From contig JAAAJB010000209.1 in NCBI GenBank assembly GCA_016098155.1, positions 1-53,723 of the forward strand: a stretch of 53,723 nt of DNA, given 5' to 3'. How positions within the stretch are numbered: the stretch's first letter is position 1; every line of letters begins with the position of its first letter. Both the position numbers and the translations under genes were made by a program. The notes beneath the pieces are model-generated. The model was not told where the DNA came from. It saw only the letters and a list, made by a program, of their open reading frames with translations, and did no database searches. Of the stretch, positions 46,222-53,723 are shown in pieces. This DNA is from Actinomortierella ambigua. Its lineage: Eukaryota; Mortierellomycota; Mortierellomycetes; Mortierellales; Mortierellaceae.

Positions 46222-47811
46222 ATGCATCATCCCATCCAACTGAATGCTCTCTTATTCATCCCTGAAATTCAGTATACCCTCGTCTCCTACCTTGTCGACT
46301 ATGTCTTGGAGACGGACCTGAAAAGCTGCCAGTCTGTGAGTCGCACTTGGCGAGAAGCCTTCACACATCACCTCTGGAAAGTGCGCTCCCTGGGCATACG
46401 TGCCGAAAGTGATCGATACGAGACTGCAGATGCTCGGACAACCCTGCTGCGGATTGGTCGGCATGTGCGACATGTTCGAGTCCATGCGCTCGAGCCCCTC
46501 GCAGCGGTTCTCTCGTTCTGTCCCAATATTACCACGCTCGCCGTCGACGCACCACTAGCGGGCGGCAAGAATGGGGCCTGGATCGAGCTCGTCACCACCA
46601 TCAACACCTGCAAGAGGCTCGAGACAATTGCTATCCGTCACTGGACAGGCTCGAGTCTGGCAGAGCTAACGCCTGGCCTATCGCGCACGCTGGCATGCAG
46701 GTTACGCCATCTCGCCATCACGACCGACCTTGGGGTAGAATGCCCCACCTCATCTCTTATCGATCTGTTGATCGCCTTGCCTTGGCTCTCTTCACTCTGT
46801 CTCTGCACGTCTGAGGATTGGATGATCGACCACGATGTGGACGTATTGAAGCAGCACCAGTTTAAACTCCGTTCTCTCCAGATCCATGACGACCGCCATG
46901 GGCTCTTGTTTGATCTGTGGAGGCAGTGTGCACTGCTTGAAGACCTGGATCTCTCGACGCTCCGCCTCCCGCCGTGGATAGCAGCCACTGTCATGGACGA
47001 ATTTGCATCGCTGTTCGATCAAAGGGATGACCACGGTCATCCAGTGCGTAGAGTAAAGTCGCTTACACTACCTGCTCTTATCACAATACAGGACGAAACA
47101 TTGGCACGCGTCTTACGAGGATGTGTCCCGAATCGCCTGACGTGTCTGGAGGTGGGCGAAAGTGTTATCGGCCGCCACACACTCAGGATACTACTCGAGA
47201 CTCAGGCGACAAGTTTGGAGCGGCTGACCATGGAGGGCCGCGTTGTAAAGGGGATGGACCCAGGCCCTTGGATCCAGCGTCTCCTTTGTGCCTGTCCACG
47301 GCTGAGAGAGCTTCGAATGCGATCGGCCAGCTCTGACATCACTCAGGTCGTCCGCTTGCATGCCCACGATATTGTCGGATCATCGTGGGTGTGCAGTCGT
47401 CTTTCCTCGCTCCATATTCCCATCATAGGTATCCCAACCAACCTCCATACCGGTGCTGACGACAATGCCGTGCAGATGGTCAACCAGGTGATGCGACAGA
47501 TTGGCAAGATGAAACAGCTAGAGAGCCTTGGTACAGGATTTATCAACGATACATCGAACACGATCTTGAGGGACACGTTGCCATATTCGCTTGGTGCTGG
47601 AGGGCTACAACATTTGGCCTCTTTAAAACGCCTCGAGACGTTAAACGTGCGACGGTGTGCACATCGGATCCGGTATGCAGAAGCCCGATGGATGGGTGAG
47701 CATTGGCCAAGGTTTCGCGAGGTCAATGGCCTTGACCGACTGTGGGAAAACGATACCAGCCATCCCGCTCAATGGCTGCGTTCTCATGGAGTATACGTAC
47801 CTATCAGCTAG
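46222..47811 (+). CDS. F-box/leucine-rich protein
   Basis: A single frame of 529 residues from the ATG at 46222; 40 more codons are open upstream but look like leader sequence. Residues 10-45 form an F-box-like helix set (LLFIPEIQYTLVSYLVDYVL, LKSCQSVSRTWREAFTHHLW). The rest has irregular leucine-rich repeats about 25-30 residues apart: LSFCPNITTLAVDAP, CRLRHLAITTDLG, LPWLSSLCL, LEDLDLSTLRLPPW, LTCLEVGESV, CPRLRELRM, LKRLETLNVRRCAHRI. This is the layout of SCF adaptor proteins that select substrates through the LRR. Fungi of several early lineages have large families of such F-box/LRR genes, and this could be a lineage-specific member. Substrate unknown. Confidence 0.82.
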   Translation: MHHPIQLNALLFIPEIQYTLVSYLVDYVLETDLKSCQSVSRTWREAFTHHLWKVRSLGIRAESDRYETADARTTLLRIGRHVRHVRVHALEPLAAVLSFCPNITTLAVDAPLAGGKNGAWIELVTTINTCKRLETIAIRHWTGSSLAELTPGLSRTLACRLRHLAITTDLGVECPTSSLIDLLIALPWLSSLCLCTSEDWMIDHDVDVLKQHQFKLRSLQIHDDRHGLLFDLWRQCALLEDLDLSTLRLPPWIAATVMDEFASLFDQRDDHGHPVRRVKSLTLPALITIQDETLARVLRGCVPNRLTCLEVGESVIGRHTLRILLETQATSLERLTMEGRVVKGMDPGPWIQRLLCACPRLRELRMRSASSDITQVVRLHAHDIVGSSWVCSRLSSLHIPIIGIPTNLHTGADDNAVQMVNQVMRQIGKMKQLESLGTGFINDTSNTILRDTLPYSLGAGGLQHLASLKRLETLNVRRCAHRIRYAEARWMGEHWPRFREVNGLDRLWENDTSHPAQWLRSHGVYVPIS

Positions 47812-48052
47812 CGCTGCCCCTTTCTTTTTCTCCTCCCCTCCTTTCTCCAAAATAGTGGAGACTGTGGGCAGCAAGCATTGCAAAAGTTCGCCGGCCCCCA
47901 CTCACAACAAAGACTTTGAAAAACATAAAACATAACACAAAACATGTGAACATGGCCGATTTGGTAGCCAATGACTGCGAAATTGTGCTCAGTTTTGTCG
48001 AGGCTAAAGTCTGAGTTCGAGGTGGTTCAGCTTCCCCATTAACCTCACAACC

Positions 48053-48750
48053 ATGCGGAAGACGAGGACAGAGACACGAACAGGACCCACGCGGCGGCGA
48101 TGGTCAGCACTGCTGCTGCTGCTTCTGGCCATCCTTTTCTCCTGCTCCATTGTATGTCATTTGACACTTCTCAGCAATTGTGACCATTCCACCACAGAAA
48201 CAAAAAAAGTAGACATGCTCACCATGCAACCCATAATGTCGCTCCCCCCTTTCTTTTCTAGATGAGTGTAGAGGCGGCCAACCCCATCAGTTTTTGCAAA
48301 TGCGTATGTGGCAGTGAGAAGTTGATTACGGCACTCCCTCAGGACAACGAACCCATTTTTGCAGGCGCAGGCAAGGCATGCGGCGCATGTACGAAGCAGT
48401 TCTGCCTCAGCCAGAACGCCGAGATATGTAAGGGCGTTGGAACAGGCAACGGCGACGAACTGGTGACGTCCTGCTTTGGTGAGTTTTTCTTTCCTTCTTC
48501 ACCTTGGAAGAAGTGAGTGTCTAACTTGCGCGTACATAATGGACGAGGAATATCAAGACCTGACATGTCCCTTTTTTTTGGTTTTGCTTGCTTGCTTTCT
48601 CGTTGTTCACTAACATATCTTATACTAGAACGAGACTCGTACAAAGACCAGTTTGTTGTTTATCTTTTCTTGGTTACGACATCAGGACTCTTGGGAGTAG
48701 CAGGATTGAAACCGTTTGTCAAGGGTTTCTGGCAGGTACAGGAAGATTGA
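48053..48750 (+). CDS. Small Cys-rich protein with two membrane segments, unknown function
   Basis: Three exons, 48053..48151, 48262..48478 and 48629..48750, give 145 residues. Introns have GTATGT and GTGAGT donors and TCTAG and ACTAG acceptors, in phase. The N-terminus is basic (MRKTRTETRTGPTRRRW) followed by a hydrophobic stretch (SALLLLLLAILFSCSI), a signal anchor or signal peptide. A middle domain of about 70 residues has Cys pairs: ISFCKCVCGSEKLI, then CGACTKQFCLSQNAEICKG. The C-terminal part has a second hydrophobic segment (FVVYLFLVTTSGLLGVAGL). The Cys pattern suggests disulfides in the ER/Golgi lumen or outside the cell. I do not recognise the family with certainty; exon-intron coherence and composition support a real gene. 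Confidence 0.72.
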
Positions 48751-48996
48751 TCTGCCCAGCAGGCCTGCGACTCATATGAAAGGATTCGACAGCCCTGTAT
48801 CTAACACCAACCACATTATTCTCATTGTATTCTCCAACCCGACCCATGTTTGTTCACAATAGCGCCGGCAGCAACGCGCATATACACAAATGCCAATGTA
48901 AAAATAAAAACAAGCCATTGTATCTTTTTTTTTTTTTCAGGACTAAATTTATATGGGATGTTACAGGTGATGATGTGATCAGACTGATTAGTTCTT

Positions 48997-51629
48997 TCAC
49001 AGCTTGGCCTTGCCAGTCACCACTTTGTCATGCTCCAACGCTGTGAAGGGTTTGTATGACTGGCCATCGAGCCACAGCATCTGGTCAGCAATCTTGTCCG
49101 GGTTCATGCCCTCGCTGACGAGCTCAACCTTGCGCTGCTTAAACGTGCCAGTGATCTCCATGGCGGGGACCCTGCGGATGAAAATCGGGACCGAGTATTT
49201 GGGCAGATTCTTGAGGGCATACTTGGCAAACTTGTCCCAGTCCATCGACTCCTTGGCGACAATGGCGGCCATGCCGGCACGACCGTCGTGACCGGGAATC
49301 TGCACGCCATAGACATTGACCTCAATGCAATCCGGATAGACAGACAAGACTTCGCTGACCTCCGCCGTCGACACATTTTCCGACTTCCAGCGGAACGTGT
49401 CGCCGACACGGTCGCCAAAGTAGAAGAAACCGTCCTTGTCACGACGCAGGATATCGCCCGTGCGGAAGTAGCGATCGCCCTTGACAAAACAATCCGCGGC
49501 CACCTTCTTTGCATTTGCCGAGGCGTTTTGGTGATATCCTTGGAAGGTGCGCGTCGGATCATTAGAGTCAATGATGCACAGCAGCTCGCCAGGCTCGTCA
49601 TCGTCACACTCGATGCATCGACCATTCTTGTCACGAATCAGCTCCTCGGTCACAATGTCGAACCGAGCAATCTTGAGTCCCTTGTCAATCGTCCGTGCCA
49701 GCGAGCCACGGTAGCCGATGGCGCCGGCGCCTGTCAAGCCAGTGTTGTAGTTGGTCAGGATGCCCGTGCCCTCGGTGGAGGCATACCACTCGCCAATGAC
49801 GGGGATACCAAAGCGGTCACGGAACCGGTTCCAGACATCTGGTCGCATGCCGTTGCCGTGCGCCATGCGGATCGTGTGCACCTTGTCCATGGGGCTCTCG
49901 GGTACATTCAACAGGTACCGACAAATCTCGCCAATGTACTGGATCACAGTCACCCGGTTCGCGCGGCACTCATCCCAGAACGACTTGACCGAGAACTTGC
50001 GTGCCAACACCACCGTCGCCCCCGTCACCCAGGCCACACACATGCCCAGCACGGCACCCGCAGAGTGGTACAGCGGCAGCGCAATGTACAACCGATCCGT
50101 CTCGCTAAAGTGGTAGAACGATGTCCAGAACAACGCCGCCAGATTGGCACGCGCGTGCGAGAACCGTCCGGCCTTTGGAAGACCTGTCGTGCCCGAGGTA
50201 TAAATCAACATGGCAATGTCGTTGGGTCCCGTCTTGCTGCGAAGATCCTTTGGAGGTGACTGGGTTGACATCTGGCTCAGATCCACACTCTCGGCAAAGT
50301 CGACCGTCTCGGGCCCACCATAAGAAAAGATGACATAGCCCATCTGCTGCACTTCGGCCAGCACATCACGAATCGCCTCGGGGATCTCTGCATCCATGAT
50401 CAGCATCTTGGACGCTGCTGTCCGGAGCGAGTGTGTCAGCGGCTTGCCTGTCAAATTGTTGTTGATGAACGCGCCTGTCGCTCCGACTTTATTCAGACCT
50501 AGCCAGCAGAACAAAAACTCGGGCTTGTTCTGCATGAATAAGGAGACAATGTCTGGATGTGGTTTAAAAGGAAGAAAGGAGAGAAAGGATTTGTGGTCAG
50601 CTCTTGCCTGTTGGTTCCACAATCGAGAAATAATCATTCACTCGACGAATGTGCAAGACAAGTATCCTTTACCTCCACGCTTGACACCCTTCGACAAGAG
50701 CCAGTTGGCAACACGGTTAGACTCTACGTTACACAAATATGGTTAGTTTGAAGTGTTTCTAGACTTGGGTTTCAAGGTTGTGACGACGTGGAGGGAGCAT
50801 GTTGGTCATGTAAAGTGTCAACAGTTGAACTTTCCACATGCTCCAAGCTTTTTTTTTTTTTTTTTTTTTAGGTCTGCCCATCGATTTCCATCCCCCCCCC
50901 CCTTCCCTCTTCATTCTAATTTTTTTTTGGGGGAGGGGAGGGAGAAGGATGACATGTCGGAGGTACGATTGCCCTTTCTAGCAGCTGGTATGTCATACTG
51001 TTCTGTCGGGTTCGAAACTAATTTGGTCGATCACTGTTTCGGCCTTGGAGTAAAAATCATTTTGCCGCTGGGGTCTGTTGTGGTGGCGAAGGCGGGGGAG
51101 AGGGGATAGGCCAGGGTCTGTCTATCGATCAAGCCTCTTTATCTTTTTTGAAACTCACCTTGTTGAATGTCCTCGAACGTGTAGGAACGACCTTCAAAGA
51201 CAAGAGCCTCCTTGGTCGGGTGACGCTTGTAAGCCTCTTCAAAGCGGTATGAGACGTTGAGGGTATCCGCCCTCTCAAAAGACCGATAACCGAGCTTGGC
51301 TTTGGCCAAGCCTTTGGCGAGCTTGACGTCGCGAGGGACATTGAACTTTGAGGCAACATACATGGCCGCAGGAACAGCCGCTGCAACGGCGAGGTGGGCT
51401 GAATGAATTTGCATTGTCCAGCAGAGCAGGGCGAGATGGGAAGAACAATGGTTGCATGGTGGCGAGGCAATGTGTGTTCCATGTGGCAATTGCCATTCGG
51501 GGGAAAGTGGGCAGTATAGAGCCAAGAGATAGATAGTACAGAGGGAAACAAGCAGATCAGCGACAAGGTCTCATACGGATCAAAACTCTTTCGCAGCTGA
51601 TCGACGGTTCGCTGCACCTTACCAGGCAT
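48997..51629 (-). CDS. FAT1: Very long-chain acyl-CoA synthetase / fatty acid transport protein, Fat1 family
   Basis: Four exons: 51629..51623, 51398..51159, 50723..50673 and 50552..48997, giving 617 residues. The first exon is 7 nt (ATGCCTG|GTAAGG). Phase holds throughout, and other donors near the start do not fit. The N-terminus has a hydrophobic stretch (HLAVAAAVPAAMYVASKF). The AMP-binding signature is IYTSGTTGLPKAGRFSH (from about residue 216). The VLACS/FATP signature is FFYFGDRVGDTFRWKSENVS, and VYGVQIPGHDGRAGMA follows. These enzymes activate C20 and longer fatty acids and aid their uptake; yeast Fat1 is at the ER, peroxisomes and lipid droplets. The C-terminus (VVTGKAKL) may carry a type-1-like peroxisomal signal, which is weak. 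It converges with the gene at 48053 (246 bp apart). Confidence 0.93.
50849..50869. repeat. 21-nt poly(T)/poly(A) tract in a FAT1 intron
   Basis: Run of T on the plus strand within the 435-nt intron 2 of the FAT1-like gene. Confidence 0.85.
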
Positions 51630-52697
51630 TGTGTGGATCTAAAAAATGGAGAGTGGAGGAGTGGAGAGAGGAAGGGACAAGGGGAGAGAGTGGGGAGCAA
51701 GGGGAGATGGGGGCTCAAAGACAAAGAAGAAGGAAGAAAGAAAGGCAACGAGCAAAATAGAGACCAAAAAAAATGGATTCAAATGTGAAAAAGGAAAGAA
51801 ATGAACGCCAGCCTGAACACTTTATCGAGCGTCCACGAGGGAACGTTACGATCTGTCGGAGCTTGATGTGGCTTTCCCTTTTACCCCAGAGTTTTGATTC
51901 CCCTCACTCACCTTCTACCACCACTACCCTTCCCTCTTCCTTTTCTGGAGACGCTCCTCTTGCATCATCCTTCTTTTGCCTGCGGTGCCTTTGTCATCCC
52001 GAAGCCTTGGCACACTCGGTGACACCTGTGAGATACCTTTGCTGCACAGGGATGTCTCGATTCATTGGATTGCCACCAACCTCGCATGAAAAAGTAGTTC
52101 AGAACAGTACAGATCTGTCTCATGTCAGAGAGGGGGATAGGAGCTTGTCATTAACCACGATGGCCAGAGGCGCAGGGCCTCGATTGCTGGACCGAAGCCA
52201 TGTAGAGTAGCCGAGGATTCGGGTCTGTGTGTGTGACCAACCGATCCGCAAAAGTGTTCCGTGCCGAGGGAGCCAGGAGATGTCGATTGAACATTGGCGG
52301 TTGTGCTCGTCTTACATGGAGCATCATACAGTTTACAAAATACAACCTTTCATGAGAGCATCTCTCCAAGATCCTCTTCTCCACGGATGTGGCTAGATTG
52401 AGACGAAGTAGTCTATCAATGTGTCGAGGATAAGACGGGCTTGTAAACAAAGCTTTCTCCACCGATCAAGAGGGAGGAGAGGGTGCACAGAGAAAAGGGG
52501 GTTGGAGACATTGCTCCCCTTGAATTTGGCAAGACCGAGTGGCATGTGCTCGTAGAGCGTGTAGCGTGCTCATTCGGCTCGGTGAACCGAACTTTATTTT
52601 ATCACTTCAACACATACCACTTTATTTGCTAGACTGCACTACTATGTGCTGAGCCAACTTTGCAACTTCATAGCAATAATGGAAAATGGCACGGATT
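51630..52697. other. FAT1 promoter and MDR gene 3' flank, no gene recognised
   Basis: About 1.07 kb. The open frames at 51773-52210 (plus) and 52151-52462 (minus) show no domains and are probably spurious. Purine-rich (GGAGAG/GGAAG) sequence at 51640-51750 lies just upstream of the FAT1 start. Confidence 0.45.
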
Positions 52698-53241
52698 TTA
52701 GAGGTGCGCAACGCGGAGAAGCACCTTGCCAGTGAACCTGCCCTGTGTAGACTCGATAAAGGCCTTGGGTCCACTCTCTAGCCCCTCGACAATCGTCTCG
52801 TTCACATGGAGCTTGCCAGATCCGACCAAGGGGATGACCTGAGCCAAAAATTCAAGATACTCGTAAACATGTGCAAAGACAACATACCCCTGAAGGGTGG
52901 CATACTTGTCGATGAGCTGGTGCACGTTCTTTAGACGGTAGCGTTCTCCCTTCTTGGAGCTAGAGGCCGATAGGTTGCCGAGGGTGATAATACAACCTCG
53001 CGACTTGACCTTGTCAATCGCAATACCAAGAATCTCACCACCCACGCCATCCACCACCAAGTCTAGCTCTACAGGGGCAGCTTTCTCAAGCTCGGTGGCA
53101 GTGCCGTGCTTCTTATAGTTAAAGGCATAGTCGATTTGGATCGTGTTAAGCAAGAAATCAACCTTCTCATCCGAACCAACCGACCCAATTACTCGGAGGC
53201 CGTGGTGTTTGGCTAGCACTGCGACTACCTGACCGACGTTT
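52698..53241 (-). CDS. Zinc-independent MDR oxidoreductase (NADPH alkenal/quinone reductase-like), 3' exon
   Basis: The last exon 53241..52698 starts after a TTGTAG acceptor and encodes 180 residues plus the stop; upstream exons are not resolved and may lie beyond the window. It contains the nucleotide-binding half of the medium-chain dehydrogenase fold: NVGQVVAVLAKHHGLRVIGS, GSDEKVDFLLNTIQIDYAFN, LDLVVDGVGGEILGIAIDKV and RGCIITLGNLSA. The C-terminus has LQGYVVFAHVYEYLEFLAQV and IVEGLESGPKAFIESTQGRF, as in prostaglandin reductase/leukotriene B4 12-hydroxydehydrogenase-like enzymes, which reduce alkenals or quinones with NADPH. No zinc-binding cysteines are seen in this half. The usual 'A-A-x-G-x-V-G' glycine motif is split by the intron here. 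Subfamily is uncertain. Confidence 0.82.
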
Positions 53242-53484
53242 CTACAATATGGTGTGCACAACAGCTGCCAAAAGAAGGTATCGACGAGAGGGGAAAGGGT
53301 GTAACATCAGATTATGTGCCGTGCATGAATATCGATATATTGATAAGACTTCATCTGGGGTGTACTTGGGTCGATAACAGGCGTGAGAGAACAAATTGTC
53401 GCCAGAAAACATTCTCATGTGTAGGGGAGGGTCGTGAATACAAATGTAATTGCGATGGCATTTATTGGATTGTGCAGATTGTTT

Positions 53485-53520
53485 AAACTGTGCAAACTGT
53501 GCAAACTGTGTAAACTGTAC
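53485..53520. repeat. 9-bp tandem repeat AAACTGTGC, four units
   Basis: Two exact and two variant copies (AAACTGTGT, AAACTGTAC), inside the presumed intron upstream of the MDR exon. The in-frame reading would give a Phe-Ala/Thr-Gln triplet repeat, but no coding role is supported. Confidence 0.8.
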
Positions 53521-53632
53521 AGATGTGAAATTGTGCAAACCGTGATGTAGGCCAGAGTGTGAGGGCATGGTAGAACTGCAATACCAAGTTGTCATCAACC
53601 TTTTTGAACCCCATTATTTTAAGGGCCATCCT

Positions 53633-53723
53633 TCAAGCATATGAATACTCCACCTTTTCACCATCCACCTGGTCACACATCTCCAGAATGGCAGCCCATA
53701 TCGCCGGCACGGCCGCAAACGAC
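53633..53723 (-). other. Possible 3'-terminal coding piece at the window edge
   Basis: The minus strand carries an open frame entering from the edge (SFAAVPAIWAAILEMC, ending EYSYA) and stopping with TGA at 53633-53635. It reads like protein but is too short to assign, and could instead be an exon of the MDR gene or spurious. Confidence 0.2.

Noticed and set aside
49288..50259. 323-codon plus-strand open frame opposite FAT1
   Set aside because: It is antisense to the AMP-binding domain of the acyl-CoA synthetase, with no domain of its own.
50990..51015. GGGTTCGAAACT as a tRNA B-box
   Set aside because: No matching A-box, acceptor stem or cloverleaf could be drawn around it; it lies in an intron of the FAT1-like gene.

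Overview
The window is nuclear DNA of a filamentous fungus. The genes are eukaryotic and intron-rich. I could place about 44 spliceosomal introns in 16 genes from donor and acceptor sites and reading phase, mostly 76-280 nt and up to 743 nt. Several proteins are fungal in type: an AP-1 sigma adaptin, a Vph1-like V-ATPase subunit a, Irc3, a Fat1-type acyl-CoA synthetase and SAP30. Intron density, long homopolymer tracts and expanded F-box and BTB-like proteins suggest an early-diverging lineage such as Mucoromycota or Mortierellomycota. That placement is inference; no rRNA or barcode is present.

Layout: 1-2107 (-) arrestin-like protein, C-terminus off the window. 3489-4762 (+) F-box protein. 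4942-6265 (-) and 6518-7840 (+) a divergent pair of BTB-like proteins. 8128-8941 (+) a decayed copy of a locus at 34-35 kb. 9831-11519 (-) unknown NLS/Q-rich protein. 12363-13901 (-) AP-1 sigma. 14470-17533 (-) SET-domain methyltransferase with acidic and His-rich insertions. 17768-20749 (-) V-ATPase subunit a. 21529-24164 (+) tRNA dimethylallyltransferase. 24423-26551 (+) SRP68. 27008-27667 (-) SAP30-like. 27987-29860 (-) sugar transporter. 30-34 kb has no convincing gene. 34-37.2 kb holds the degenerate RING-finger locus and a diverged tandem duplication. 37596-40561 (-) mitochondrial helicase Irc3. 40970-42396 (-) Rab6/Ypt6. 42682-44056 (+) MMTAG2-like SR-type protein. 44138-45421 (-) ketopantoate reductase. 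46222-47811 (+) F-box/leucine-rich protein. 48053-48750 (+) small Cys-rich membrane protein. 48997-51629 (-) Fat1-type acyl-CoA synthetase. 52698-53241 (-) MDR oxidoreductase, 5' end unresolved.

Most genes are ordinary housekeeping genes in unrelated pathways, so I see no gene cluster. Membrane traffic and secretion recur (AP-1 sigma, Ypt6, SRP68, V-ATPase, arrestin), but the genes do not form one locus. The least explained parts are the inverted duplication of a RING-finger gene about 26 kb apart with CpA-to-TpA-like stop codons, the SET enzyme with metal-binding-like insertions, the 145-aa Cys-rich membrane protein, the unknown 507-aa protein, and tiny first coding exons (6, 7 and 22 nt). 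I found no tRNA, rRNA, CRISPR array or intact transposon by eye. Promoters and untranslated regions are inferred from position only.
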